Shown: positions 9,303 to 17,305, counted from the stretch's first letter. The stretch is 64,000 nucleotides of DNA from Billgrantia aerodenitrificans (GCF_021404405.1 NZ_JABFTV010000013.1:62001-126000); one strand, 5' to 3'. The notes: generated by a model from the letters alone, not told the origin. Translations and numbers: made by a program.

Positions 9303-10838
9303 CTAGAAAGCTTCCCACTCCGCCTCGGCCTGCACTTTTCCGCCCGCGGGCGCTTTTGCTCGAACCGGCATGGGCGCGGGCGGTGCCGGCACAAGCTCCA
9401 GGGGCGGGGCCACCACGGCGGGCCGCTCCAGCTCCCCGCCAAGCACGAAGGTATTGATCAACTGCGTGAGTTTTTCCGCCTGGCTGCGCATGGCCGCGGC
9501 CGTAGCGGTGTTGTGTCCCACCATCGCCGCGTTCTGCTGGGTCATCGTATCCATGCGGCTGACAGCCGTATTCACCTCGTGAATACCGATACTCTGCTCA
9601 CGCGAGCCGGCGCTGATCTCGGCGATGACGTCATTGACCTTGGCGATGCTGTCGAAGATCTCCTGCATGGTGACGCCGGCCTGGTGCACGATGTCGGTGC
9701 CCTGCCGGGTATGCGTGATCGATGCTTCGATCAGCCCCTTGATCTCGCGAGCCGCATCCGCCGAGCGCTGGGCCAGGGAGCGAACCTCCTGGGCCACCAC
9801 GGCGAAGCCGCGGCCGTGCTCGCCCGCCCTGGCGGCCTCGACCGAGGCGTTGAGCGCCAGGATATTGGTCTGGAAAGCGATGCCGTCGATGAGTGAGACG
9901 ATCTCGCCGATCTTGGTCGAGGAGGCGCTGATCCGCCCCATCGTCTCTTCGACCCTCTGCATCGACTCCCTGCCCTGCCGCGCCACTTCGGCGCTGCCTC
10001 GCACCAACTGGTCCGCCTGCCCGGTGTGTTCGGCATTGTTCTCCACCGTCGAGGTGATCTCCTCCATTGCCGAGGAGGTCTGCTGCAGGCTGGCCGCCGC
10101 CTGGTCGGTGCGCGAAGCCAGCTCGTCGCTGCTGCGAGAAATGCTCAACGAGGCCGAATAGACATCGTTGGCCCCGGCTCTCACTTCGCGCAGGGTGGCC
10201 TGGATGCGCGACAGGAAACCGTTGAACTGGCGGGCCAGCTCGCCGATCTCGTCCTTACTGGTGACACGCAGGCGACGAGTGAGATCCCCTCGTCCTTCCG
10301 CCACGCCCTGGGCGATCTCGTGCATGTCATTGGCGGTACGCCGAATCTGACGCACCGTCCGGCGGGTGATCCAGATGGCAAAGAAGGTAATGGCCAGGTT
10401 GATGACCGAAGCAATGGCCCAGAGCCGCACCAGGGTCTGGATCAGATCTTGCCTGGCCGCCTCTTCGATTACCGCCATGGCGGCATCCACGACCCTGACA
10501 TTGTCCTCTTCGAAACGCCGATCACGCAGCAGTTCGACAGCCGCCAGGCGAGCCGCATCCGGGTCGTCGATGGTACCGGCGACGCTCTCCACCAGCGCCG
10601 CTGCCATGTCGACGACACTCTCCACTCCCTGGCGCCGGGCTTCGAGCATCAGTTCACGCTGCTGAGCCAACTGGGCACGGTTGGAATCGATGCGCTCCAG
10701 GCCCTCGAGTACCAGCAGACAAGATGAAGAGATGATCAGCGGCACCAGCACCAGAAGCAGGATCTTGTTTTGCAGATTGAGCGCCAGCAGCCGCTTGAGG
10801 CTGGCGAACGCTTCCCCATTGGATGCGTACGTTTTCAT
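9303..10838 (-). CDS. Methyl-accepting chemotaxis protein with reduced sensor domain
   Basis: A 511-residue chemoreceptor. TM1 lies at about residues 26-48 and TM2 at 137-157, followed by a HAMP domain (to ~215) and the long cytoplasmic signalling coiled coil with the conserved hairpin tip around GIAFQTNILALNASVEAARAG shortened here to its core FQTNILALNAS. The C-terminus is EWEAF, matching the xWxxF tether for CheR/CheB. The periplasmic part is only ~85 residues: it has the N-terminal helix typical of sCache_2 receptors (RRQGVESVVDMAAALVES) and then runs, at about residue 113, straight into the exit helix, so the ligand-binding core seems to be missing. A perfect FNR/Anr-type box lies 129 bases upstream. 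No che genes are nearby. Confidence 0.92.
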   Translation of the reverse strand: MKTYASNGEAFASLKRLLALNLQNKILLLVLVPLIISSSCLLVLEGLERIDSNRAQLAQQRELMLEARRQGVESVVDMAAALVESVAGTIDDPDAARLAAVELLRDRRFEEDNVRVVDAAMAVIEEAARQDLIQTLVRLWAIASVINLAITFFAIWITRRTVRQIRRTANDMHEIAQGVAEGRGDLTRRLRVTSKDEIGELARQFNGFLSRIQATLREVRAGANDVYSASLSISRSSDELASRTDQAAASLQQTSSAMEEITSTVENNAEHTGQADQLVRGSAEVARQGRESMQRVEETMGRISASSTKIGEIVSLIDGIAFQTNILALNASVEAARAGEHGRGFAVVAQEVRSLAQRSADAAREIKGLIEASITHTRQGTDIVHQAGVTMQEIFDSIAKVNDVIAEISAGSREQSIGIHEVNTAVSRMDTMTQQNAAMVGHNTATAAAMRSQAEKLTQLINTFVLGGELERPAVVAPPLELVPAPPAPMPVRAKAPAGGKVQAEAEWEAF

Positions 10839-10966
10839 GGAAAGGCCATTCTCGCTGTTGAGTGGGCAGAGTATTTTGTGAAAATTTTCAGGCTGTCATG
10901 AAGCCTCAGCTCAGCGAATAGTGCCAGATCCCTACATACCAATGAGTGGCGCTACCTCACACTCCG

Positions 10967-10980
10967 TTGATCTACATCAA
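10967..10980. promoter_or_regulatory. FNR/Anr-type binding site
   Basis: TTGATCTACATCAA matches the FNR/Anr consensus TTGAT-N4-ATCAA at every fixed position. It lies 129 bases before the chemoreceptor start (minus strand) and about 400 bases before the KGG gene, so the chemoreceptor is the likelier target. Binding is inferred from the sequence only. Confidence 0.6.
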
Positions 10981-11259
10981 ACCATTTTCTGCCGCGCTTC
11001 TTTGACCTTGCCCTTCGCCCCACCTGCCTCGCCACTTGAGGTGCCCCCATTGAGCCTGTGGGAAACGAAAGACTACAAGCCGATGGCCCTGCGGCCGGCC
11101 CGAAAATGTTTCCGCTGAACAATCTGTCATAGAGACTCTTCGACAGTGAATCAAAGGGTTGAATCGAGACGGCCGACAAGCGCATCACGCCTCCGTCTCA
11201 GGACGCAATCTTTCTTTAGAAACAACAACTTTTCTTAGCATTAGGATACCCGACCTGGC

Positions 11260-11291
11260 TTGATATGCCGGTTGAGCGCTCCTACGTTTAA
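11260..11291 (+). promoter_or_regulatory. Predicted promoter of the KGG stress gene (RpoS-like)
   Basis: TTGATA (11260-11265) is followed after 17 bases by TACGTT (11283-11288). The extended element CTACGTTTAA (11282-11291) fits the stationary-phase sigma factor pattern CTAYRCTTAA at nine of ten positions. It would give a leader of roughly 85 bases before the ATG at 11385, in keeping with a stress-induced gene. Confidence 0.45.
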
Positions 11292-11384
11292 CCATGCTGG
11301 CAAACGCCAGAAGCGCCGGACAGCCGGTAAATGGAAGTACGTTTTCGCTTGTTGAATCGACAAGCATGTAGAAGGAGTTCTGAC

Positions 11385-11744
11385 ATGGCACAGCGCAACC
11401 AGAATCCGGGCAATTTTGCCAACGATCCGAAGAAGGCATCCGAAGCTGGCCAGAAAGGTGGCCAGCAAAGCAGCGGCAACTTCGCCAACGACCCACAGCG
11501 CGCCTCTGAAGCCGGCCAGAAAGGCGGCCAGCACAGCGGGGGCAATTTTGCCAACGACCCGCAGCGCGCCTCCGAGGCCGGCCAGAAAGGCGGTAAGGAG
11601 AGCAGCGGCAACTTCGCCAACGATCCGCAGCGGGCCTCCGAGGCAGGCCAGAAAGGCGGTCAGCACAGCGGGGGCAATTTTGCCAATGACCCGCAAAAGG
11701 CCTCCGAGGCAGGCCGCAAGGGCGGCAAGAACCAAGACCGCTGA
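11385..11744 (+). CDS. KGG-repeat stress-induced protein (YciG-like)
   Basis: A 119-residue, very hydrophilic protein built almost wholly from five 22-residue repeats, each GNFANDPxxASEAGxKGG plus four variable residues. These match the stress-induced KGG/ConB-type motif, usually present as two or three copies in short proteins such as E. coli YciG. It has no signal peptide, membrane segment or cysteine and is probably a disordered cytoplasmic protein made under starvation or osmotic stress; the molecular role is unknown. GAAGGAG seven bases upstream fixes the start at 11385, and an RpoS-like promoter lies at 11260-11291. Confidence 0.85.
   Translation: MAQRNQNPGNFANDPKKASEAGQKGGQQSSGNFANDPQRASEAGQKGGQHSGGNFANDPQRASEAGQKGGKESSGNFANDPQRASEAGQKGGQHSGGNFANDPQKASEAGRKGGKNQDR
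11409..11738 (+). repeat. Five in-frame 66-base tandem repeats
   Basis: Units start at 11409, 11475, 11541, 11607 and 11673, each 66 bases and beginning GGCAA at the Gly codon of GNFANDP. Units two to four are closest to each other, while the first and last differ most (KK versus QR after DP; a final RKGG). The length is a multiple of three, so copy gain or loss would keep the KGG frame open. Confidence 0.9.
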
Positions 11745-11873
11745 TATACCGGTGATGGCTGCAAGCGACAGGGAAGTCGTGTAGAGCTCAGTCTGCTATA
11801 GGAAGGCAGATAGGTTTGTAGCCGGCCGGGATCGAACGAGCTGTCAGGGGCCACCCTGGCAGCTCAATCATTT

Positions 11874-12875
11874 TCAGCGCTCCTCATTTACCTTGTGGCT
11901 GCTTCGGCTCGGAAGAGCCAAATCCAGCGCCCGCTGTGCATCCGCCTCGCCCTGCTCGATCAGATATGTCAGGCGATCTGGCGCCCAGTCCGTCAACCAG
12001 AGCGAAGCGCTCTCACCGGGATGTGGATCACGGCGGATGCGGGTCAGGCGCAGCTCGGGGTAGCGCTCGGTCGCCTCGCGGGCTTCATCGTCGCTGCGCG
12101 CGCCTAGGAATAGACGCCTGAAATGATCCATGCCCTCACCAAGCCCTTGCGGCATGCCCGGCGTCTGCTTGAACAGTTCCACTGTAATGACATGCCACGG
12201 CTGCCCGCTCCTCGGTGACGAAAGGCGTTCGAGAGCTGGCAGCAGCAAGCCGCGATGCCAGACATCTCCATCCCAATAGGCCCGCCCCTCGTGCCGCCCG
12301 GGCTTGAACAGTAGCGGAATCGCACTGCTGGCACCAATCATGCTGGGCACGATGGGCTGCTCCTGGCTGTCGAACCAGACCGGTTCCGCCGCTTCGATAT
12401 CGATGGCGCGTATCATCAGTCGAGGGCCGGCATCGCTCAACGCCGTATAGTGCTCGGCATGACGCGCCACGGTCTCGACCAGTCTGCGGTTGTCGTAGCC
12501 CGCCGTGGCAGGATAGCCACCCAGGCCGATCATAAAACCGCCTGGCACGGCCGAGAATACCGGTGGATTGCCGAAAGTGAGCCCGGTGAGGGTGGCGCTC
12601 AGGCGCTGGCTTCTGACATCGAAGAATGGAACGAACGGCAAGGCGGGTTGGGCCACCTCACGCCAGAAGCTTGCCAAGGCTTCCACACCCGCATCCGGAG
12701 CTGCGTGGTGCGCCGCCAGCAGATACCCGTTAACCGCCCCGATCGATGCCCCCACCACAACCATGTCACGCCTTGCGCGTTCGTCCAGGCGGTTTACCAG
12801 AGTGCGATAAACGCCGAACTGGTAAGCACCCAGGGCGCCACCGCCATTGAGTACGAGCATGATTCTTTCCTGCAT
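11874..12875 (-). CDS. Patatin-like phospholipase family protein
   Basis: A 333-residue patatin-family lipid acyl hydrolase, probably cytoplasmic or membrane-peripheral since no signal peptide is seen. The oxyanion loop GGGALGAYQ is at about residues 11-19, the nucleophile serine in GASIG and the partner aspartate in YWDGDVW, so the Ser-Asp dyad is complete. The ATG at 12875 is preferred because GGGAGGTGAC directly precedes it; a longer frame starting at 12986 adds 37 residues without family similarity. The gene stands alone and is followed on its own strand by the KGG gene pointing towards it. Confidence 0.88.
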   Translation of the reverse strand: MQERIMLVLNGGGALGAYQFGVYRTLVNRLDERARRDMVVVGASIGAVNGYLLAAHHAAPDAGVEALASFWREVAQPALPFVPFFDVRSQRLSATLTGLTFGNPPVFSAVPGGFMIGLGGYPATAGYDNRRLVETVARHAEHYTALSDAGPRLMIRAIDIEAAEPVWFDSQEQPIVPSMIGASSAIPLLFKPGRHEGRAYWDGDVWHRGLLLPALERLSSPRSGQPWHVITVELFKQTPGMPQGLGEGMDHFRRLFLGARSDDEAREATERYPELRLTRIRRDPHPGESASLWLTDWAPDRLTYLIEQGEADAQRALDLALPSRSSHKVNEER

Positions 12876-13003
12876 GTCACCTCCCTGCGACTTGCTGCAT
12901 TGCGAATACCGCTCCGCAAGGGTAGACCATGCCAACGAAAAGAGAACACCACCGACCGACCAAGGTCGCATTGCCTTTGCCGACACGTTCGCCCAAGCTC
13001 GGG

Positions 13004-13033
13004 AAAAATAAAAAAGACCCCCCGAAGGGGGTC
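13004..13033 (-). terminator. Rho-independent terminator with UUCG loop (minus strand)
   Basis: Read on the minus strand, GACCCCC-TTCG-GGGGGTC (13033-13016) is a seven-pair GC-rich stem closed by the very stable UUCG tetraloop, followed by TTTTTT and more T (13015-13004). It ends whatever is transcribed leftwards from 13034-13400. The nearest minus gene, DUF503, stops at 13386, about 350 bases away, so a separate short transcript is possible. Confidence 0.75.
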
Positions 13034-13385
13034 AGGTGGAGCACGCCAGCTCACATCGGTATATCGCCCGCTGTCGTTCAGCCTTTGGCGACGTTGCTCA
13101 GAAGGCAGTTCTTGCCGACCTTCCGAAGCGTTGATCGGTTACTCAGTACTAATTAGTAACTCAATACTGGGTTTCTTGCTTCGTTGCTCAATACAATGCG
13201 ATAGCCGCGCCAACAATTACAGAACTCTTGAAAAAACAAAGACCTGCAAGAAAAACAGTACGCAGGCTTTGTGCCATACGCCGCCAGCTCACTCCCTTCT
13301 GCACCATCAATGCTCATAAAAATGGCCTGCTGACTTATTTTGATGCAATGCAAAATCAGCGTGCCTTCATATGCCAAGCACTCAT
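13034..13385 (-). other. Intergenic region with possible small RNA before the terminator
   Basis: 352 bases with no gene I can support. The part next to the UUCG terminator is GC-rich with short self-complementary runs, while 13138-13400 is AT-richer and carries a 12-base perfect palindrome TACTAATTAGTA (13147-13158) inside a wider GTTACT...AGTAAC inverted repeat (13138-13160). A small RNA ending at 13004 and controlled at the palindrome would explain both. No known RNA family was recognised; a 74-codon minus frame here has no ribosome site. Confidence 0.3.
13138..13160. promoter_or_regulatory. Palindromic operator candidate
   Basis: The six-base arms GTTACT and AGTAAC flank eleven bases, and the core TACTAATTAGTA is a perfect palindrome; a related ACTCAATACT follows ACTCAGTACT. 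The shape suits a dimeric MarR- or TetR-type regulator, but no such regulator gene is adjacent. Confidence 0.3.
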
Positions 13386-13667
13386 CTACAGCATTTCGCG
13401 TGAAACCTTCAGCACTCGGCCGTCCACCGTGCGCTGCAACTTGTCTTCGATCTCACTGCACAGCGACTCCACTTTCTGTCGCTCGTTCCCTGTCACCACG
13501 AAAGTCCACTCGCTTGCTTCGAGCCGATCGTGCTGGCCGCTCTCGCACACTGCCACAGCCGGATTACGACCGAAGCGCTCGTGAATGCCACCCATGCGCT
13601 GGCGCTTCTCCTTGAGCGATGCGCAGCCCGGCAGGGAAACGTCGAGTGTCAGTACGGCGATGAACAT
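13386..13667 (-). CDS. DUF503 domain protein (YlxP-like)
   Basis: A 93-residue protein of the DUF503 family, small and cytoplasmic, of unknown function; relatives in Firmicutes (YlxP) lie in the nusA-infB-rbfA operon and are tied to ribosome or RNA work, which is not the setting here. The N-terminus FIAVLTLDVSLPGCASLKEKR shortened to its core, SLKEKR, and the C-terminal SEIEDKLQRTVDG are typical. The start at 13667 is chosen by family length; no strong ribosome site is visible and an upstream in-frame start at 13727 exists. Confidence 0.75.
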   Translation of the reverse strand: MFIAVLTLDVSLPGCASLKEKRQRMGGIHERFGRNPAVAVCESGQHDRLEASEWTFVVTGNERQKVESLCSEIEDKLQRTVDGRVLKVSREML

Positions 13668-13777
13668 GCGGCTGAGGCTCCTGTCGATGGATGGCCCGCC
13701 TGGGCCAGTAGAGCGATGCGGCTTCACCCATCCAGATGAGGCCCAGGCAGACCGCTTTCAACCGTCAGCCGTCGCGC

Positions 13778-14200
13778 TCAGGCGCTATCGACGTTGCCCG
13801 TCGGCAAGGTCACCTTCATGTTCATCATGACGTTCACCGCAAACGCCAGTATGCCCAAGCCAACGATCACCGAGGCCAATGCCACCACTGGCTCGAGCTG
13901 TCGCATGCCGCCCGCGTAAAAGTGCAGGCATACCAACAGCACCGGAAGACCGCCGTTGTGCAGGTAGAAGTGAAGTCGGCCGAGAAGGCTACGCGCAGCA
14001 GCCGGATACAAGTGATACATCAGACCGGCCAGGGCCAGGCTTGCCCAACCCAGCAGGTTGATGTGTGCATGCACGCTGCGAAAGACATATTGATGACTGG
14101 CGGCCATCACGATGCCGTAGATGACGCCAACCAGGAGATACACCACCGCAATTTTCAGCCACAGAAGGGCCATTTTCTTGTCTGCCATTGCACCGGTCAT
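13778..14200 (-). CDS. Small heme-copper-oxidase-subunit-I-like membrane protein
   Basis: A 140-residue inner-membrane protein with four hydrophobic helices (about 10-32, 43-62, 75-97 and 104-127). The second helix starts with VHAHINLLGW, and a third histidine-bearing stretch HFYLHNGG follows; this arrangement recalls a short piece of the heme-copper oxidase/NorB subunit I fold, and relatives in other Proteobacteria are labelled cytochrome-c-oxidase-like. It is far too short to be a full subunit I and has no oxidase genes next to it, so heme binding is only possible. GGGAGA seven bases upstream fixes the start. Confidence 0.65.
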   Translation of the reverse strand: MTGAMADKKMALLWLKIAVVYLLVGVIYGIVMAASHQYVFRSVHAHINLLGWASLALAGLMYHLYPAAARSLLGRLHFYLHNGGLPVLLVCLHFYAGGMRQLEPVVALASVIVGLGILAFAVNVMMNMKVTLPTGNVDSA

Positions 14201-14448
14201 TGTCGTTCTCCCACGAACCCTTGCTCAGCGGGCAACGTCGGCTCGGCCATGGCCCCGATGGAGTATGTGAAACCTCCATGAGGACAGGATGGTGCAGACC
14301 GCCTGCCGTTGACGGGTTGATTTCGTTATTGTCAGGGTGGTGACAGGCTGCGCTGCCAATGCTGAAACGGCGCAACCACGTACCATGGGTACGCCATTTC
14401 TTTATGGCACCAAATCGGATACTTGGGTACTAGCTTTGATGGGCTACG

Positions 14449-15060
14449 TCACGAGTTCTTCGAGCCCATCGGAACATGTCGTGGATGAGCAGCCACCCTG
14501 GCGAGCCAGGCCTGCACGGCAGGATAGCCAGCGAGCGAGAAGCCACCTTCCTTGGCGACGTGGGTATAGGCATACAATGCGATGTCCGCCACGGTGAGCG
14601 TCTCCCCCACCAGGTAGGGCGAGGCGGCAAGCGTCTGCTCCATGACGTCGAGTGCCTTGTACCCACTCGCTTGCTTGCCTTCGTATTCCGCCCGGCGCTC
14701 CTCGGGCAGGCCAAGGTATTTGGCGATGAAGCGCGCTACCGCAATATAGGGCTCGTGGCTGTACTGCTCGAAGAACTGCCAGCTCAGTACGTGCGCCATG
14801 GCCAGCGGCTCATCGGGCAGATAGGCGGTACCGTGGGCTAGATAATCGAGAATGGCATTGGATTCGGCCAGATACTCGCCAGAGGGCAGCTCGAGCAGCG
14901 GAATCTTGCCGTTGCGGTTCTTGGCCAGAAACGCGGGGCTGCGAGTATCGCCAGCCAAAATATCGACATCGATCCATTCGTGCTCGATGCCCAGATGGCT
15001 CATCAGCAGTTGGATCTTGTAGCAGTTGCCGGACCGACGATCGCCGTAGACCTTGAACAT
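14449..15060 (-). CDS. Glutathione S-transferase family protein
   Basis: A ~203-residue soluble protein with the two-part GST layout: an N-terminal thioredoxin-like half starting FKVYGDRRSGNCYKI and containing NGKIPLLELPSG with the cis-proline, and a glutathione-contact ESNAILDYL; then an all-helical half with the conserved N-capping TVADIALYAY. The serine in RRSGN is the likely glutathione-activating residue. ATG 15060 has GAGGG about ten bases upstream; an in-frame ATG at 15069 is also possible. The substrate is unknown. It follows the phosphoesterase gene closely on the same strand and may share its transcript. Confidence 0.88.
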   Translation of the reverse strand: MFKVYGDRRSGNCYKIQLLMSHLGIEHEWIDVDILAGDTRSPAFLAKNRNGKIPLLELPSGEYLAESNAILDYLAHGTAYLPDEPLAMAHVLSWQFFEQYSHEPYIAVARFIAKYLGLPEERRAEYEGKQASGYKALDVMEQTLAASPYLVGETLTVADIALYAYTHVAKEGGFSLAGYPAVQAWLARVAAHPRHVPMGSKNS

Positions 15061-15082
15061 TATTCTCATTCCCTCTTCTCGC

Positions 15083-15844
15083 TCATATTTCGACGACCAA
15101 GTCGTTCACGAACAGCGGCGGCTCGAACTCGTCGGGGTAGCCGCCTGGGTTGGCCAGTATCCGCGTGCCGCCAAGCACACGATCCACCGGCTCGTGCACG
15201 TGGCCGTGAATCCACAGCTCCATACGTCCCATCAGGCTCGGCAGATGAGAGGCAAAGGCTGGCGACAGCGCATCGCCCCGGTAGCGCGGCGGTATACACT
15301 CCGCCAAGGGAGCGTGGTGGCTGATCACTACCCGCGGCCCGTCGAAGGGCCGGGTCAGTTCCGCCTCCAGCCAGGACAGCGATTCGGCATGCAGCCGGCG
15401 ACTCTCCGCCGGGCTGAAGGTCTGCCCTTCCGGCTGTTCGATGATGCTGAAATCGGGCATCATCCAGAGGGCTTTCTGCTCGGTCAGCTCAGGATCATGT
15501 TCCGGCTCACCATCGTACAGGGCGAAGTCGGTCCATAGCGTCGTGCCATGAAAGCGCACCCCATCCAGCGTCAGTGAGCGATTGTCGAGCAACTCGATGC
15601 CCAGCCGCTCGGCTTCGTACGCCATGGCCTGTCGCAACAGCGGCATGCTGGTGCCATAGAATTCATGATTGCCCGGCACGTAGAGAATGGGCAACCCGGC
15701 GAAACGCTCGGCCGCCCAGCTCAGCCCCTCGGCATGCCGGTGAATGTCACCGGCGAGAACCACCGCATCAGCCGGGACGTCCGGCAATTCGCGCCCTTCA
15801 TCGAAGTGTTCCAGATGAAGGTCGGATAGCACCCTGAGTCGCAT
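15083..15844 (-). CDS. Metallophosphoesterase
   Basis: A 253-residue calcineurin-like phosphoesterase using two metal ions. All five sequence blocks are present: DLHLE near the start, GDIHRH, GNHEFYG, SHHAPL and GHVHEP near the end. No signal peptide is seen, so it acts in the cytoplasm. Substrate cannot be assigned; relatives hydrolyse phosphodiesters or nucleotides. The ATG at 15844 has GGGAGGGGAC directly before it. It is followed after 13-22 bases by the GST gene, which suggests a two-gene unit. Confidence 0.88.
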   Translation of the reverse strand: MRLRVLSDLHLEHFDEGRELPDVPADAVVLAGDIHRHAEGLSWAAERFAGLPILYVPGNHEFYGTSMPLLRQAMAYEAERLGIELLDNRSLTLDGVRFHGTTLWTDFALYDGEPEHDPELTEQKALWMMPDFSIIEQPEGQTFSPAESRRLHAESLSWLEAELTRPFDGPRVVISHHAPLAECIPPRYRGDALSPAFASHLPSLMGRMELWIHGHVHEPVDRVLGGTRILANPGGYPDEFEPPLFVNDLVVEI

Positions 15845-16008
15845 GTCCCCTCCCTTTCGAAGCGCAGGATCGTTGATCCGCCTCCTGGCGAGCGATTCAG
15901 CATAAGGCGGTAGTGCCCGGCTATGCCAGGTTTGGCTGATACGACCACTCACGGCTATGTTGAGATGGCCTGTTGCAAAAGGCGCAACGACTCAATGGAG
16001 GGAGTCTC

Positions 16009-16581
16009 ATGAATCAGCATACCAACACGTCTACACACGACGTCGTCGATATTCTCACCCTCGACCATCGCGAGATGGAGGACCTGCTGGACCAGATCCA
16101 GCGTTCCCCCGACGCCGAGCAGCGCCGGGAGCTCACCGATACGCTGATTGCCGAAGTGATGCGTCATTCGGTTGCCGAGGAAATGTACGTCTATCCGGTG
16201 ATGGAGAAGCGTATTCCCAACGGCAAAGAGGAAGCCGAGCACGACAAGGAGGAGCACGACGAGATCGTCCAGGTGATGAAACAACTGGAAGATGCCGACG
16301 CCGCCGAACCGGCCTTCATGGACCATGTGCACAAGCTGGACGAACTGCTGCGCCACCATGCCAAGGACGAGGAAGCCGACCAGTTCCCCCAACTGCGTCA
16401 GCGTCTCCCCGAAGAAGAGCGAATCGACCTGGGCAAGAAAGTGGAGAACGCCAAGCAGCTGGCGCCAACCCGCCCTCACCCCAGCGCGCCCCACTCCGAA
16501 CTGTTCCACAAGACCGTGGGGGCGGGCGTGGGCATGGTCGACCGCCTGCGTGACAAGCTCAGCGGAAGAATGACCGGCTGA
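16009..16581 (+). CDS. Hemerythrin HHE domain protein
   Basis: A 190-residue helical protein with a hemerythrin-like domain over residues ~10-150. Metal-ligand candidates are spread as expected: LDHREM (His20), RHSVAEEMYVYP, HDKEEHDEI and LRHHAKDEEADQFP. Such proteins bind a di-iron centre and have been linked to oxygen or nitric oxide sensing, iron handling or stress; which applies here cannot be told. GGAGGGAG four to five bases before the ATG at 16009 fixes the start over an upstream in-frame one. It is followed by a strong hairpin at 16596. Confidence 0.87.
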   Translation: MNQHTNTSTHDVVDILTLDHREMEDLLDQIQRSPDAEQRRELTDTLIAEVMRHSVAEEMYVYPVMEKRIPNGKEEAEHDKEEHDEIVQVMKQLEDADAAEPAFMDHVHKLDELLRHHAKDEEADQFPQLRQRLPEEERIDLGKKVENAKQLAPTRPHPSAPHSELFHKTVGAGVGMVDRLRDKLSGRMTG

Positions 16582-16595
16582 TCATTACTTGCCGG

Positions 16596-16625
16596 ATCCA
16601 GGTGCCTGATTCAAGGCACCTGGAT
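16596..16625. terminator. Hairpin after the hemerythrin gene
   Basis: ATCCAGGTGCC (16596-16606) and GGCACCTGGAT (16615-16625) form a perfect 11-base stem with an eight-base loop. No long T-run follows on either strand, so it may be a weak or bidirectional terminator or a transcript-stabilising structure between convergent genes. Confidence 0.5.
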
Positions 16626-16715
16626 GGTCCGCTCATAATTCAAGTCTGGGGGTACGCCGTAATTGCTTGCCCAATCAACGGCTAGGCGCCATAGCCGAGT
16701 CAAAGCAGTGCCTTT

Positions 16716-17135
16716 TTACCAAGGGTCGTAGGTGCCGAAGTTCCAGAGATGGCCTTCCAGGTCGCGGCAGCTGAAGCCCCTGCCGCCATAATCTTCGTCC
16801 TTGATCTCCATGACGATCTCGGCACCAGCCGCTTTGGCGCGGGTGTAGACGGCGTCGGCATCCGAAACGATGAGATAGGCACACTGCGTTTCGGCGCCAC
16901 CGATCTCATCCGGCTGTTTCATCAGGCGCCCGAACTCACTGTCCGTGGCGGACCCCAGCATGATCATTCCGTTGCCGAACGTCAGTTGAGCATGGGCTAT
17001 GGAACCATCATCGTTGGCGGCCGCGAATTGCTGCTCGAAGCCGAAGACATGGCAGAGCCATTCAATGGCCGCTGGCGCGTCTCGATAGCGTAGGCAGGGA
17101 ATCACCTTGGCACGTGTGTTCTTTGTGTCGCTCAT
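16716..17135 (-). CDS. VOC (glyoxalase/bleomycin-resistance) family protein
   Basis: A 139-residue protein of the vicinal oxygen chelate superfamily, with two beta-alpha-beta-beta-beta modules: PCLRYRDAPAAIEWLCHVFGF opens the first (only its core RYRDAPAAIEW need be noted) and ADAVYTRAKAAGAEIVME the second, ending in SCRDLEGHLWNFG. This is closest to the PhnB/glyoxalase-like group that includes many uncharacterised members. The start at 17135 follows GAGGGA; a longer frame adds 19 residues without similarity. Divergent from the dehydrogenase gene, with 219 bases between. Confidence 0.85.
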   Translation of the reverse strand: MSDTKNTRAKVIPCLRYRDAPAAIEWLCHVFGFEQQFAAANDDGSIAHAQLTFGNGMIMLGSATDSEFGRLMKQPDEIGGAETQCAYLIVSDADAVYTRAKAAGAEIVMEIKDEDYGGRGFSCRDLEGHLWNFGTYDPW

Positions 17136-17288
17136 ATTACTTCCCTCTTGCTCACCTCTTGCGCGACCGCGCTTGTCAATGCCGCCTACCATGAGTGGAC
17201 CGGCTCCATTTCGGTGGCTGCCTTGAAGCGTAGCCCGATGCGGATCGGTTCACTGAACTTTGCGCTGCGATATACAGTGACCAGCTTG

Positions 17289-17305
17289 ATGGAAAATACT
17301 TCCAT
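17289..17305. promoter_or_regulatory. Inverted repeat in divergent region
   Basis: ATGGAA-AATAC-TTCCAT is a 6-5-6 inverted repeat, 50 bases before the dehydrogenase start at 17355 and 154 before the VOC gene. The position suits an operator for the dehydrogenase-transporter operon; no regulator gene is adjacent. I see nothing else in this 219-base gap. Confidence 0.3.

Larger units (their letters stand above)
10839..11384. other. 546-base intergenic region between chemoreceptor and KGG gene
   Basis: I see no convincing gene here; open frames on both strands are short and lack ribosome sites. It holds a perfect FNR/Anr-type palindrome at 10967-10980 and a probable promoter for the KGG gene at 11260-11291. 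The AT content is higher than in the flanking genes, in keeping with a regulatory region for two divergent transcription units. Confidence 0.5.

Noticed and set aside
11241..11735. Minus-strand hydrophobic repeat protein
   Set aside because: It is the exact antisense of the KGG repeats; the plus strand has the ribosome site, promoter and known motif.
13153..13377. 74-codon minus-strand frame
   Set aside because: No ribosome site, no family likeness, and composition unlike neighbouring genes; treated as intergenic.
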